The position numbers were made by a program, and so were the translations under genes. 64,000 nt of DNA from Paragyromitra xinjiangensis (Eukaryota; Ascomycota; Pezizomycetes; Pezizales; Discinaceae), in contig JBCAMK010000022.1 of NCBI GenBank assembly GCA_038503065.1, forward strand, positions 124,001 through 188,000. The letters are read 5' to 3'. Positions 36,364 to 49,804 of the stretch are shown in pieces. The notes beneath the pieces were generated by a model, which was not told the origin of the DNA, searched no databases, and saw only the letters and a list, made by a program, of their open reading frames with translations. Position 1 is the first letter of the stretch. Each line of letters opens with the position of its first letter.

Positions 36364-39253
36364 TTACCTGCCTTCAAATGTTTCCCATCCACCAACATCC
36401 GTCCCTCTCATTGTGCCTTTACGATGACTATCATCACCGAATACGTAACTCCCTATGAGCTCTTCACAGTCGATCCCTAGATGTCTGTTTCCGTCTCTTC
36501 CTTGAAACCATCCGAATCCATATGTCCTCCCGATTTTAGCTAGCTTATCCCTCCTCTCTGCTGTACTCGCTTGTTCTGTGCCCTCAAAATGCACCAACAT
36601 ATTGCTCTGGTAAATAAAGGCGAGAACCGAACTGATAGTACCAGGTTGTCGTGGCAGGAATGTCCTACGCCGTAGGAGCAACACCACACACATCGTCAGG
36701 ATTAGTATGATGAGGATCAACATTGCGAGGGCGAACGAGACTTTGAAAGAGGTGTCTGATTCCTCGCCGCCATTATAGTCGAGAGACCCCACGGCAACAG
36801 TGAGAATCTCAACAAGCACACTAACAAAGCCGACCCATGCAAGGAGAAAATGACCCTTGAAAGCAGCTTTAATCGGAAGCCAACCTGGTATGGTAGCCGA
36901 GTAGTCGAGTGTCAGCACGCTTGAGTGGGCATGGCGTTTGTATAGAATCCAGAACGGTTCTAACATGCGCATGTCCTTTTCGACAATCTCCCATAGTGAT
37001 TTGATCGTGACAGATACCAAAGTCAGGATCCACGGCGTTTTGTCGATGACAATGCTAAGTGGAGTTGCATGCGCCATTGGTGGAAGGACCCCGGTAAATA
37101 CAATCAAGAAGGCAAGGAATGGAATTCCGCCCTTCAAGCGCAACAGCAAAGGATGAGCGTTCATAGCTTTGGGCGCCTGATTGTCGCGTTCGCTCTCCTT
37201 AAGAAATTGAGCTTGCCACAACGATCCCTTATGCAGGACATACGTCCTCTTGTTGAGCTGCTTGTGAATCTTCTCCTCGCTTGCCATATCTAGGCCTTGG
37301 AAATCCATCAAAATGTGACTCTTGTTCGCCATAGCCGCGACACCTGCTATTCCGCTCGGATCCCCCATGAGTCCACTTCTCCGTCGTTTCAGCATAATTA
37401 GCATGTATATTCCAAATATCAAGACGACAAACAACGTTGCTTCGAGAAGCCTAGTGAATCCCGATGCTACGGTGATAATTTTCTCGATATCGGAATCGGA
37501 CTCCGCCTTCCCCTCCTGTATCATCCTTTGGCGTTGTTTTTGCGAAGGGGCTATTTCGACAAACACGGATAAAAGTGTTGGAGCGACGGCGAAAGCAACC
37601 AAGGAAGCTATGGAGGAGGCTACCACAACCCATTGCTTGTGTCGTATAGCTTCTATAGGGACAAGCAAACTCCAAAAAGTTTGATACTCGATGTTAAGGG
37701 TACTAGCCGCAAGAGCTCCACTTCCCATTCCCCTGCTAAGCTGGTAATAAGGCTCCGCCCTCTTAACTTCTGTATCCGTGATTTTCCACAGGATACCATA
37801 GACGACACCGACCACCGTAGGCATGTATTTCCATATTGCAAACTGGACGATGTTGAGATCATTAACAGACTTAAACGCGAGAATCCCCTTTTTCCCACCC
37901 CCCCGCAATATACCACGATCTGACAATTGATAAAGCGCCTCAGCACCGCCTAACAAGAGCAGGGAAACGAGCAACAGGAAGATAATGAACCATGTTCGCA
38001 TTGAGAAAGGCTTCCAATTAGGGATGTCGCGATCTGAGAACGTCAGGAATTCACGGTCATCGTTTCAAGTTAGAACTAAGAATACTTACTGGGCACAAAA
38101 TAATACGATTTCTGATCTTTGCCATGCTGAATATTTGCTGCGCGATGCATAGAAAACGCGTCCGCTACATAAAGGAGTTAGTGCACCTAAGCTACGGCCT
38201 GGACGGTGATTTCACTACTTACAGTCTTTATCGGCATCCAGACCAGAAAAACTTGACAAATCGATTGCCTCACCAGTATCTAAGTAGGAAGTGATTAGAA
38301 TTATTATTATTTTCAAAAGCATAAAAGCACTCACCAGTATAGACCATATCAACATCCATCTTGTGGTCTTGCATAGCCTGAACGGCTGCGGCAGGGACAT
38401 GTTCCGCCGTGAAAAAACCCAAATCAACGCCAATAGGTTCATCCACCTCACCTACCCTGCTGTATCCACCAGATTTTGTCCCATGTGGCGAAGATTCTTC
38501 GTCTATCGCTCCAACACCACCAGCCTTATCCCTATAATCCCACCCACTCTTAGGTCTCCCTCTCACTGTTGTCATAATCCTAGTACTGATTCTCCTCGCC
38601 AAACTCTTATCCCGCCCTATGTTTCCCCCCAAGTTTGTACCTAGCCCTCCAGACCAAGCTCCTCGATCACTATACGGTCCCTCATGATCAACAGCATTGT
38701 GTAAATTCGACTTAAAACGATCATAGTCCATATCATCATCATCAACATCCATCGGAAGAGTCGGCGGTTTTGGTGGTGGTGGGATCGAATAAGTGGCTGG
38801 ACTTCCTTCGGCATTAAACCCATTGGAACCTGCAGTTAATAAAGTTGGTGATGCTTCAGTGATTAACGTGCTTAACCTGGGTCCTCCTGAGGCATCGAGC
38901 GGCGAGTACCCCAGGGGACCGCTCGTCGCTGTCCTTGGGAAGTCTGGCGATCGTGGAGATACCATAGACACCACCCTTGGAACTCCAGGCCTCCCCCAAG
39001 CCTGGGACCGCAACGGCGGTGATATTTCGGGACTGGAAAAAGGTTGGTCATGTCTGATTCCGGAGAAACCTCCTCCCGCCGACTGGTGATGCGGTTGGTA
39101 TGGAGTGAAGGATGATGGGTCGTGATACGAGTAGTCTTGGGGTGCAGCTGAGTGCCCGGTTGAATCTGGAAATTCGATCGATTCCCACTGAAGTGATGTC
39201 GCTGGATCAAGAGGCTCAGACTCGAACCTCGAGATACGAGATCTAGCAGTCAT
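36364..39253 (-). CDS. DUF3433-family multi-pass membrane protein
   Basis: Large fungal membrane protein of the DUF3433 family. Four exons on the minus strand: 38335-39253, 38223-38279, 38090-38164 and 36364-38033, in phase; 906 aa. The first 300 residues are a disordered, Ser/Pro/Gly-rich cytosolic region with SIPPPPKPPTLPMDVDDDDM. The link YYFVPNRDIPNWKPFSMRTW, rebuilt across intron 3, leads into two repeated membrane modules. Each begins with helices and the phrase W(K/I)..(D/K)..(M/V)..(E/A)P(Y/F)W; for example EVKRAEPYYQLSRG pairs with KDMRMLEPFWILYKRHA, each followed by TLNIEY or TLDYSATIPGWLP. This tandem arrangement is the family's hallmark. About ten helices. The exact biochemical role is not established. 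Confidence 0.85.
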
Positions 39254-42200
39254 TGCGCACCCTCTAAAAAGGCCTGCCCGTGCTCCTTTATTTCGTGCCT
39301 TGGCTCCAAATCTTAAAAATTGTTAGTTCTTACGAATGGACGGATGATCGCTGGGAACAGGTTCAACACACCCCTGAAACCAACTCCAGGCTGGTTTCTA
39401 TCGCCTTGTCTTCACGTAATATGCACCGATCAAGCGAGAAAATGGAAATGGTAGTTAAAGTAATGGTAGTTCCAGCGCCGCAAAGGTACTCCGCAGCCCA
39501 CAAGAGTACGGGAGAGGTCGCCGAGATCTATGTATCGAGAATCCGCGGGGCTAGAGCCGCAAACATTCAGTGTAACAGGCTTGCCAATGCCGACTGTGTC
39601 CTAGCGGCGGAATCCCAAGGATAGGCTGAATTACAGGTTTTGACAGCGATTTTGTGGGCCAGAAGCGTGGTTTGATGAAGAAGGAGCGAGAGAACGTGTA
39701 AATAACGAAAGACTAGAAGGGATATATTTACTCTAAATCTTTCCCAGCCCTCGCTGTCTCCTGGTTCAGAACCTCCAGTTGTAAGGCTCAGCCGCACCCC
39801 AGATGGCGCAGACCCAAACAAGATTACCGTGACTGCAGCACAATCCCCCCAGTTTCTTTATCTTTCGCTCACTATAAGGAATTTATTCATTCGCTCTTAA
39901 ATATCTTTCCAGCGCTTCTGCAAATGTCAGCTATATATCAGTACTAAGCTCGATGCTTCTGCAGCATCAACAGCGACTCCCTCTCTCAGTTTCAAGAGCA
40001 CCCCTGCTGCATGGGCTCCACCCCTGAATACTATCATTGCTATTGTTGCTATTTTCAGACCCACTGCCAAGCCAAATTTAGCCAACAGCTCCCAGCCCCG
40101 ACAGATGAGGAAAGGTCTTTCCCCAGCCCCATTCAATGAACAAGGTCAGACTCGTTAAAGTTCCGGTGGCTGCATCAGGCGCTTGATCTGTGAACAATAG
40201 ATCGATGTTCCTCTTTTATGAACAGAGCTCCTCTTCATGTACCTCCTTAGATCAAGTTCTCCAAGAAAGCACAATTCCCTCAAGGCAACACTTGGAACAT
40301 GTGTTGTGTTACTCGAGCAGTTGTAAACTGGGGTCGTGGTGTCGAGCAGATAACCCCGCTGCCCTAACCTCTCACCCTTAAAACCACACTTTAATCTTCT
40401 TCGCCTTCCACAGACAAACCCACGTGGGTATATGTAGGAGAAGCCGATTCCAGCTTCCTGTCACCTCCTACGGGACAGGAACCAGATGGCCATGTGTTTG
40501 GGTCCTGATCAGTTGGTTGTTCCAGCCACGAAACCTGGAGAGAAATTACAGCAAAAAAGATTCCGTGAATCAGAATTTCTTCCCACAGATTCCCAGTCGA
40601 TGGTAGTTGGGGGGTTTTTTTTCTGAGGAGCCTCATGAGCCCTCGGAAACACAGCAGTGGCTGGGAGCTTTACTAGCTTGTATCCAATCAAACCAAGATC
40701 TCTATCCCAGAGAAGATCCTCCCAATCCGATTTGCATACAAGACATCTCGTGATTCTCGCTCCGCCTGGAGGTGTTGCCAGATCTCTCGTCAAAATATTC
40801 CACAATGAGACAAGCCCAAGCATCCAACCAGCCCTAGATGCGCAAAGCTAATGCAGAACGAACTGTCAGAGACTCTTCGTTATCTGATTTACCGAATTAT
40901 TATTAATAAGGTTGATCCGATCCAAAACACGACATATTGGTGGCTATTTGGTCATACAGCAACGGAGCCGAGTTGAGCATATTCTCTGGTCATCCCAAGG
41001 GATGCCAAAAGCCTTCGCCAGTTTTTTTTTTCTCGGTGTTGTCAGGATCAAACTCTATCAATTAGGTAAAACCGCTTCCGTTTTCGCTGATACTTTGCTT
41101 TGTTTTTCAGAATCCCCAAGGAAGAATGATTTGTTGGGATGGGGCTGAAGACGTCGAACGTGCGACCATGAAATGTGTCACGTTGCGCCAACCCAGCCAC
41201 CAGTTGCACAAGCACACTAGCTATCATGAATGATCACTCGCTTGCTTTAGCGAAAGTCTAAGCCTCTATGGCTCAGACCTCGGGTTAAGGCCTATGCTTT
41301 GGGTTTTAAGCATCATAAAGTTGGAGACATTGCGGAGTGAATCACCTTTACCTACGATGATCGGTATTGGAGTTGGCATGGCAACAAGTGAGCTGGCGGT
41401 CTCGCGCGGTCTGAATAGTTCACGGCTTAATATGATTACTCATAGATATGTAATTGGAAAGCATAAATTGTGAGATTTGGTTTAAGAAAATGAAAACTCT
41501 TGGAATCTTTTCCTTTTCTTTTTTTCTTTTTTCTTTATCTCGGTGGGTTTCACCATGCAGATCCGAAAGCCCGGTATGTTCCACAGCTTTGATTATCCCC
41601 AAGGGAAACTACATGTACTCATGTCGCCGGATTGCTATTGCTCCCTTTTACAGAAATAGATCCGCCCACCAAAACCACCCAACGGGACAAGTTATTATTG
41701 GCTGGTATTTGGAGGGAAGACCGTTTGGGTAGCAAAGATATCGGTCGCCGCTCTGGAAAGTTTCTTGTTTGCGTAAGAATCCAGATCTATTTCCTGGATA
41801 TGGAAAGCAATAGCAATCCGACGACATGAGCACTGCCGCTGCTTGATTCCGACGAATATCTGCTCGCGGTAGGTAACAGCCTCCCACGCCCAGACTCCCT
41901 TTCAATCAGTGGTCTGGCCAAGAAAATGGCTGGTGGCGATAACTATATGTAGTTGGTTTCGCAAGCCAAGAACTCGATTTCCCAATACCGGGAAACTCGC
42001 CCAACACTTGAACGCCAATAACTGCCGTACTTTAAGGCATTTTTCGAGGGCGAGGTACTGTGCGAGGCTTGGCTGCATATACTTGATACTCCAATGGTAT
42101 GAACCTATCCCTGACTCCAGCACACCAATACCGCGGGCGGGGGAAAAAAAGGGAGAAAAAAATGCTTAAGCCTTAAGGCTCTAGAAGCACATATGTGTAA

Positions 42201-43890
42201 CGTTTCTACCACTCCACAATTTAGGACTAGCAATAGTCTTGGTATGGACCGTTCCGTCCATTGCAAGCAGCGCACCAGCACATCAATGTCGAATGTTCAT
42301 CATCTTGTTGTAGGATTCGCCCAAACTGGAACTATAAAAAGCCATAGTTCCCTACAGATCGAGCTGCAAGAATGCGGAAGTGTAATACTCTGTTTTTGGC
42401 CCAAAGGATGGCGCGTTTCTAAATACAAAATTGATGGAATCCACAAAGTTATGGTCATGCATGGATAACTAGAGTCTAATGCATGGCCCGTGCCAGGTGT
42501 CAACGAGGAAAATATCTATTGATCTGGCGCTTAAGGCGTCCATACAACTCAAGCCAAACGTGATTAGGGGTACTCGGGATATGTTTTTTGTTTAAAAGAT
42601 ACCAATAATCAGAAGGCATCAGAGAAGCGAAGCGCCTTGGACTCAAATTTATAGACTTTCCTTCAAACTAGATCTGATCGATCCAGGGTAGGATGTGGCA
42701 TGGGTGACTCTTCAGCGAACTAGAAATGATAGGGGTGTAAAATTCAAGCAACGTAGCAGGAAAGGGTATGGCTTGGGTAGCACGAAGCGTTGATCATAGG
42801 TGGCATAAATCAAGCGATAGTCATAGACTATCACTCGACTTTGGGCATTCTTTGCGTGTCAGAGGAGTTTTCTAATACGAGGTGGCTTCGGGGGACGGAG
42901 GTCATTGGGGGGCAAATATCCGAGTACACGGGCATCCAGAGGCTGCAACCCGAGTGTATAGACCGGAGGACGCTGCCAACCTTCAGAGAACAAGCAATCA
43001 ATTTTCTCTGACCTCCCAGTGTGCCTACTTTTCCAAAATTGCGTCTGCTGATTGATTGATTGACCGATTCATTAAGCACATCCAAATTCCTGGTATCTGC
43101 AAGGGAGGATTCTAGTAGCAACCCATACCCCCCCCCCATATTTAGGCCTGGAGGTGCTCCTCCTCCAGGCTCTGGGTTGGACTAGAGTCGAGCAGATTTT
43201 TTTGGTAGATGCCCCTTGTATAGCTATAGGGTGAGCTGTCATAGGGTAAGTAACTAGCAGAAATACGACAGCCACCGAGATTGACATTGATGTATTGGGT
43301 GCTGATATTGTCTTAAAGGGAGAAGGTCGTAATGCCGCGGCTCTAGGCGTTGCGTGTGGGTAGATGGACTTGCCTCGGTCAATACGGATCACATGGCAGT
43401 TCTCGAGGGAGAGTTTACTGTATTTCTAGTCATGTGATCTACTTTAAAGCTGGTAGTGTGAGCTAGTCAAAGGAGGGGAAAGATGTGCGATTTAAGCGCC
43501 ACAATAATCAGCCGCATGAATCTTCGTGACCCCGACTTTGCGAGGCTGAGAGCAACGATGTTTATTGACTGTTAAGAAGGCTGCAGTGAGAAGAGCTTAG
43601 GTATGTATCAACTGTGAGTGCTTGGACTAGATATTCGTTCGAGCCCTTTTCGCTAATGTTCTGGCAATAGTGCATCAGAGCTCAGGTGTTTTACTGGAAA
43701 GAGCGTGCGTGTTTAGAATTGGTTTTTGCCTAACACGTGCGGCTGTAGCTGGTTCAAATATAACAGTAGCAGCTATCAAGGTTAGTCAAGTGGAGCTCGT
43801 TGATTGTAGCTACTAAACTGATATATAAATCTCATGAAGATTTAGTAAGACGGGAAAGCTCGTTCTCGTATTCACTAACGTGGGATAAAA
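39254..43890. other. 4.6-kb gene-free stretch
   Basis: No recognisable gene. Many short frames on both strands, a C9 run near 43127, a T-rich pyrimidine tract near 41510-41540, and GATTGATTGATTGA near 43051. It may hold regulatory sequence for the flanking genes or degenerate repeats; no element ends were found. Confidence 0.4.
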
Positions 43891-45075
43891 ATGAACACCA
43901 TCCCCCTCGAACTCGTCTATTCAGTCCTCGAACACCTTCCTTCGAGGACCGATCTCGCAAACTTTCGTCTAGTCCAGCGCTGTTTCGCTGATCTCGGTGC
44001 ATCGTTCCTTTTTCGTGATATTCCAGTTGAGCCTGCAGGGTCCTCCTTGTCTCGTCTTTTTTCGATATTCAGCCCGGCCTTGTTGCGCCATGTAAAAGAG
44101 ATACATTTCTTGTACAAAAACACAGAATTGATGGTGTGGCCTGAGTACGATCAGGAGATGCGGCTTCAAAGAAGTATGAATGATAGGGAAGCCAAAGCGT
44201 TGCTTAAGTCTTTTATTCTCGCGGCAGATACATTCTTGAACTCGGAAGAGCTCACAACAAGCTTTGAGACAATTTTTCGCACCTTCTCGAGTCTTGAAGC
44301 TGTGGTGATCAGTCCATTCTCTCGGTTGGAGTACCCCTCTGCTACTGAATATGGAGAGAAGGACTGGTATTATGTACTATACGAGCCACTCGACCCGGAG
44401 AGATTCGCCCAAGTTTTCGCGAAATTGATAGACGCCGCGTATGTCACCAATGTGAGTCTAGCTTCTTTCAAGGTCACTCATCCACTTCGCCCATCGCACT
44501 ACTTTTACCCAAACCACGAGACTCTGTGCCGGGCAGCGACAGTCTTCCGGAGCTGTGAGGTTATAGAGATGTGTGTCGCTCTATTCGAAGGTAGTGACAC
44601 TGGAGGGCCTTTGCCGAAAGATCCACTATTTCCTGCGTTGGCACCTGCGGAAAAGCTTCGGGAATTGAAGATTTCCGACTGTAACAAAATATACATGGGT
44701 TACCCGAGCTGGCGGGAGCTATCAAAACCGCTGTATCCACAAATATTCGGGAGTGATCATGTTTGGCCGAATCTCGTGCGGGTATCCTTTCCGGGGTGCA
44801 ATATCTACGATCACGAGATTATCGGCTTCTTATCTCGACACAAGAAAACCCTCCGGGAAGTTTCGACAGGGCATGCTAGACTTAAGGCTGGGCTTTGGAT
44901 AGATGTAATGAAGTTCATGAGGGAAAATATGAAGCTTACGATACTGGAATTGCCGTCTGAGGGGCTGGTGGATTCAGATGGATGCGTGAATACTTCGGAG
45001 GCGGTAGCTATGATGGTGGAATATGTCCTCAACAGTGGGAAAATGCCAGTGCAAGCTAAATACTGGCGCAACTGA
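43891..45075 (+). CDS. F-box-type protein, 394 aa
   Basis: Single-exon gene. The N-terminus (IPLELVYSVLEHLPSRTDLA then FRLVQRCFADLGASFLFRDI) fits the F-box fold used to bind Skp1 in SCF ubiquitin ligases. The remaining 340 residues lack sharp motifs but show leucine-rich-repeat-like phrases, such as EKLRELKISDCNKIYMGYP, VWPNLVRVSFPGCNIYD and TLREVSTGHARL, which would form the substrate-binding part. ATG 43891 follows four A bases. It is intronless, like the F-box gene at 47935. Two other F-box-type genes lie within 8 kb, a local cluster. Confidence 0.72.
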   Translation: MNTIPLELVYSVLEHLPSRTDLANFRLVQRCFADLGASFLFRDIPVEPAGSSLSRLFSIFSPALLRHVKEIHFLYKNTELMVWPEYDQEMRLQRSMNDREAKALLKSFILAADTFLNSEELTTSFETIFRTFSSLEAVVISPFSRLEYPSATEYGEKDWYYVLYEPLDPERFAQVFAKLIDAAYVTNVSLASFKVTHPLRPSHYFYPNHETLCRAATVFRSCEVIEMCVALFEGSDTGGPLPKDPLFPALAPAEKLRELKISDCNKIYMGYPSWRELSKPLYPQIFGSDHVWPNLVRVSFPGCNIYDHEIIGFLSRHKKTLREVSTGHARLKAGLWIDVMKFMRENMKLTILELPSEGLVDSDGCVNTSEAVAMMVEYVLNSGKMPVQAKYWRN

Positions 45076-46054
45076 ATGGAATAACTAATTAGCCTAAGGA
45101 AAAGTTATGCGAAAGAAATGATAGAAATAAGCATGGGGAGGTAGAGTTTTACAATTGGTACTATGTAAATTGAAGGATTTTTGTATCTGCGGATGAGGGC
45201 AGGTAGGTTTCTTTGCACCTTTATGGTAACTCATGTGTTTTATATGGTGAAAAGAATAACTGCCACACTTAGCCGTTGTGATTCACGTTTGTCGAGGTTG
45301 TTGAATGATCGATGGTGACTATTATCAAGTTGAATCATGCCAGCTAGCCCCAAGCCTAAACTTCCCTTACTCTTGGCTTGATGGCTTATATGTGCTAAGA
45401 TGCTATCTAATATGTCTCCGCCCTGCTGCTGATTAATTGGTTCATGTTAGTGAGGAGGGATAGGGAGAAACTTGGCCTGGCGTCGTAAAACGAGTCATAT
45501 CTGATGACCAGACGCCCACCTGACCGGTTCTCATGGTTGAGAGTCCGCAGGCCTGTTTAAAGAACAATACACGCGTAGAAATATTTAATTACACGTGTAA
45601 AGGCAATCTCGCGATTTTCAGTGCCAACGATCTTTGGGCGACAAAGTGGTTAGGAAGCTCGGGAACCTAGAGAGCTCAGCCATCAATCACTATAGCACAA
45701 TTGAGTTTAGCCAGAACAGAACTCTTTAACATTGGTATATTGTACTAGCTACTATGGCGCTTTCATAATACCGGGGGTTATCACGACAAATGTCCCCAAT
45801 CGCGCTTAATTCGCATTCCTGCCTTGAGCAAACTATCCTCCATATATACCTGATAACATGTCTTTCATGTATCTCCATGATATTTCAGCGACGTTTTAAA
45901 AAAAAATTCAATCAATGTCCGTAGTAGATCTGCAAAATATCTTGCCAGCGAAATTAAGTCCTCAAACCCGCAAAGCCATAGAGTTCCGCGCTGAAACCCA
46001 CTGTTCCACTCATAACTCCACAACCCCATCACACCATACACATAAACTCTGCGA
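45076..46054. other. intergenic, convergent 3' flanks
   Basis: Spacer between converging genes. No feature supported except A-rich and T-rich runs. Confidence 0.4.
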
Positions 46055-47270
46055 TTAGTGGTCCTCCGTACACAAAGAATTTTTGCGAAACAAACGATAG
46101 CCAATTGTATCGTTGAAAACCACCTTCTTTCCAGCGCTTTTGTCAATGCTACTATGGCTGAAGATAGCCATGTCATCATTCTCGGAGCGTTCCTCGGAAT
46201 TCTTTTCTTTCACAGAACTCTTGTAGAGGAGATTAACTTGGTGCTTTTTATTGCGAGAGGTTAGCATCTTCATTGGCTGAACGATGGCCTTGATGACCCG
46301 TTTCATGAATGAAGGTTTCCCCTGGAAAACGGAAACCCCAGCCTGGGCTAAGTTGGTGCTGCAAGTAAACTGAGGGGTGTAGGATAGCGTCCTTGGCGTA
46401 TTGCTTTGCCCGGGCTCTTCAGTTTCAGTAGCACTCCAACCATCCGTAGATGATGTTTTCTCGAAGCATGTATGTCCTAGAAATGTTTGTGGCCAGGATT
46501 CGCTCAGTATCTTTGAGCAAAGTGAATCTCTAAAGAATGGAATTGTCGTGGCAGCCGTCGTAGGCACTTTTGCTGTTGTTCCTAGAGAACTAGAACTGAA
46601 AGATGTTATTTCTAGGCAACACGGACATATCATTTGAGATGGTAACCTACCTGAATCGTGTAACCGCTTTACCGTCATCAAGTTGAGGTCCAGGAGGTAG
46701 CCTTGTATGGTTGTCGAAGAGGCTATCCTCACTGATCCTGCTATTGGTCTCCCATGTCTCATCACCAGATAACCACGAAAAAGCCGGATGCGTGATATTC
46801 ATTGACACCACTGCAGTTAGGTCACCAGTAATTATTGGGCTGATACTGTCGATGTCACTGCTTTCGTCGAAACCCGGGCTTCCGCAGCAATAGCCTTCCT
46901 CTCCAGGACTCGGCCCATGACAATCCTCAACCGCCTCGCTATTAAGAGGACTACAAAGCCTACCACACCCGCCTCCTGACTCAATCTCACTAGTATCAAT
47001 GATTTTACCGCCTAGCATGGACATAAGACCACACACATTGCTTAATGCCCCATCGTCAGATTCTGCTAGCTGCAATTTCCCCTCCGTATTGACAACAACA
47101 CGGCCCTCGAGTTTGTCTAGCGTGAGCTGTAGCTCACGACGTCGCTCCCGTTCAAACTGGTCATCGTCCCCGGGGAAAATTATTGGGGGAATGGAGTTGT
47201 ATCTGCTCCAGGAGAGCAACGAAGAGAGACTCTTGCGGTATCTAGACGAGCGAGGGGTCGAGAGAGGCAT
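46055..47270 (-). CDS. hypothetical protein, 386 aa
   Basis: Two exons, 46651-47270 and 46055-46595, joined by a 55-nt intron (GTAGGT...TTTCAG) that restores frame at RF|SSSSLGTTAK. The N-terminus is basic (MPLSTPRSSRYRKSLSSLL). A charged helix follows (ERERRRELQLTLDKLEGRV), then a Gly/Ser/Cys-rich middle with GGGCGRLC and GYCCGSPGF. The C-terminal region is basic with KRVIKAIVQPMKMLTSRNKK. No signal peptide, membrane segment or known domain. Likely an intracellular, partly disordered protein; function unknown. Confidence 0.55.
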
Positions 47271-47934
47271 TGGAGGTATATATTCCTATTAGTATTAATA
47301 GCAGGAGGATGCAAGTAAGTGGAACTTCTGGTGCAAGCACTTTGTCGCTATGTTAGTAGGCTATCGTTAAAACTGGAGAAACAGAAAGAGAACCTGTGAT
47401 GCTTCCTCAATAGGGCCTCAAGGTACGTTGTGATGATGGAGTGAAATGAGAAAGATAGCCCACTAGCGATGTGATGGAGAAGCAGCATCAGCTTCTTGAG
47501 GGTCACGAGTGCATATGAATGATATACATCTACCGTCAAGTGATCTGAACATATCTTAGCGCCTAAACGACATCAGGAAGGTAAAACTCCTCAAGAGCAT
47601 CAACAAACCCGTGTTTCACGATCAGGGTTAGCAGTGAGATCATAGTGTAATAGTTGGGATGAAGTTTAGTTGGTTCAGCCAGAACAGGTATCTCTAGATG
47701 TTTCCATACACTGGTTCGACTGACATTACTAGGCCACGTCAAATAGTTGATATTTACAGTGGGCCGAAGAATCTGGCTCATTATCCATATCAGCCAACAA
47801 TAGGAAATCCACTCAAAAAATTGTAGTTATTGTACGCATATGATTTGTTATCTAAACTAAGGGAAGGGTGTGTCAACTTGGGTTTCTGAAAATTCAAATT
47901 GGTGCTAAAACCGAACCACGAACCTCCACCAGTA
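47271..47934. other. intergenic, no gene
   Basis: Short minus frames only, none with support. Confidence 0.35.
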
Positions 47935-49254
47935 TCAGATTTCATTTCTTGCTCCCCACCAATCATGCTCGCTATAGAATGGAAACCCTAAACTCCCCTC
48001 GAGCATATCCCATTTATCCCTGTAAGAGGATATATCGACCAAAGTTCTGGATCGCAGACGTATATTTATCAACGTCCTCGGGCGAGCGACTGTTAAATGT
48101 TTCATTTTCTTGCGGAGAATAGTTGGTTTGTGTCCTTGACAACCATACAAGCAATGTAAATTAATGGTGGCGATGTGCGGCCATTCAGACGTTGTGAAAA
48201 GCTCATGGCACAGAATCCCCGTGAGGGAGAGATCGGTTAAGCTTGGCGCAAGCTTTGAGACAATAAGACAGGTATGGTTTCTGAGGGGATCGGAGGTGAT
48301 AGATGAAGCCCGCCAAGTAGAAAGGGTAAGTTTTGTGAACCGGGAGCCAAGGTTTGCATATGCCGACATAGCACCGTTGATGCATTCAGGGCTGGATGCC
48401 ATATTGAGGACCGTAACACACGGCGTTGCCTTCGCGAAGAACTCACCGACTTGCCGCTGATGTATGACCGAAACTTCGTCTGAAAATGAGAAACTAAAGC
48501 TAAAAGACTGTACTGACTCGAACCTCAGCGCTGTTGGGCCAAAAGCTAAAGGTTCAACGGCCATTTCCTCTGGTCCGCATGTACTGCCGAGGAAATCCAT
48601 CTGTTTCAGCGGGCTACATTTAAAGTCTGATACTTTCTTGAGATGTTCCAGTAAGGCTAGTAATCCCATACCCGTAAGGGCTATCAATTCCAACGACTGT
48701 TTTGACTCAATAGCCAGGTGCTCCAGTGTCGTACTGTCAAAATCCAAGATCCTCGGGCGATGGACTGAGTCCGCGAGTTTCAGACTCCGCAAGTTTTTAC
48801 AACTCTGAAGAATACCTCGGACAAGAAGTGTAAATTCCTCTTGAGACACCATAGGGGGCTCGTTCTTCAGCCCTGGATACATTGATATATGTCCAGGCAT
48901 TATGCAGAGATGGCGTACACATGCGGATATGTGTGGGTATGACACTAAGAGCGTTCTTAACCCCGGTAAATTCTTGGGGTTGAAAATACTTAGTCGTGAG
49001 TAGATGTTTGTTATGCTGAGGTATCGTAAATGCTGACATGTCTGGGAGAGATCGATGGTGTTGAGGGTTGGGCCGCGAAAATGGGACGGTGGTATTATCC
49101 GTTCAAAAGGATCACAATACGAACGAATCGAGCCCCGCACTGCCTCTACACCTCCGTCCTCGATACTAAAGCGGGGGTATCTTTTGCCCTCGGCGGCAGC
49201 CACAAGGCCGATAATATCGAGAAGGATCTCGTTAGGGAGTGAGAGGAGTGGCAT
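47935..49254 (-). CDS. F-box/LRR-like protein, 439 aa
   Basis: Single exon. The N-terminus PLLSLPNEILLDIIGLVAAA is a canonical short F-box start (LPxEIL), and LSQTCQHLRYLSITNIYSRL completes it. The body is a set of LRR-like segments, with CKNLRSLKLADSV, STTLEHLAIESKQSLELIAL and APSLTDLSLTGIL. Near the middle is an FSFSFSFSDE run encoded by a short TTC/TCT-type repeat. Expected to work as a substrate receptor of an SCF ubiquitin ligase; substrate unknown. Same strand as the next F-box-type gene. Confidence 0.75.
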   Translation of the reverse strand: MPLLSLPNEILLDIIGLVAAAEGKRYPRFSIEDGGVEAVRGSIRSYCDPFERIIPPSHFRGPTLNTIDLSQTCQHLRYLSITNIYSRLSIFNPKNLPGLRTLLVSYPHISACVRHLCIMPGHISMYPGLKNEPPMVSQEEFTLLVRGILQSCKNLRSLKLADSVHRPRILDFDSTTLEHLAIESKQSLELIALTGMGLLALLEHLKKVSDFKCSPLKQMDFLGSTCGPEEMAVEPLAFGPTALRFESVQSFSFSFSFSDEVSVIHQRQVGEFFAKATPCVTVLNMASSPECINGAMSAYANLGSRFTKLTLSTWRASSITSDPLRNHTCLIVSKLAPSLTDLSLTGILCHELFTTSEWPHIATINLHCLYGCQGHKPTILRKKMKHLTVARPRTLINIRLRSRTLVDISSYRDKWDMLEGSLGFPFYSEHDWWGARNEI

Positions 49255-49804
49255 CTTAGCAACTGATCGGTAATGTTGGTGAGAACTTGCGTCTTCTCGG
49301 GATGGAAGAGGTACCTAGATAGTATTTTGTCTAAGACTTGTATAGGCTTCCTGTATGTCGTGAGTTGATGTCTAGTCATTATGATCAGAGTTGCGGGGTG
49401 TCTTGTTTTGCCGGTAGCCAAGACATGCAAGTAGTTATTCTCAACCACCAATCGCCCGTTATGCTCCCATGTGTAGTAGGGGTGAGGGTGAGTTTAGACG
49501 TTTATATATTTAGTATGAGATGCGATTGTAGTTCAAGATCCGCGGTTTTGGGATACATCGGTGCTAGGACAGAGTTACCAACCTTCAATCTTAAGAATCG
49601 TGACAGGACAAATACAGCATTATAACTAACCGCAAACAACAGACATCCCCCCCCCCAAAAAAAAAAAAGAAAAAAAGAAATGCAGAATCTCAATTTACTT
49701 TTAAACATCTACGCACAACTTAAAACTACCACCCAAGAGCCATAAACATCTACACGCAAACAGAAAACAAAGAACCACTCTTTATCTATCCACGATCCCT
49801 ACCA
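49255..49804. other. intergenic with C8/A12 homopolymer junction
   Basis: Short frames. Adjacent C-run and A-run around 49647-49680 form a homopolymer tract. Confidence 0.4.

Noticed and set aside
41490..41732. Small secreted protein (MKTLGIFSFSFFLF...)
   Set aside because: The apparent signal peptide comes from a T-rich low-complexity tract; no cysteine pattern, intron or promoter support.
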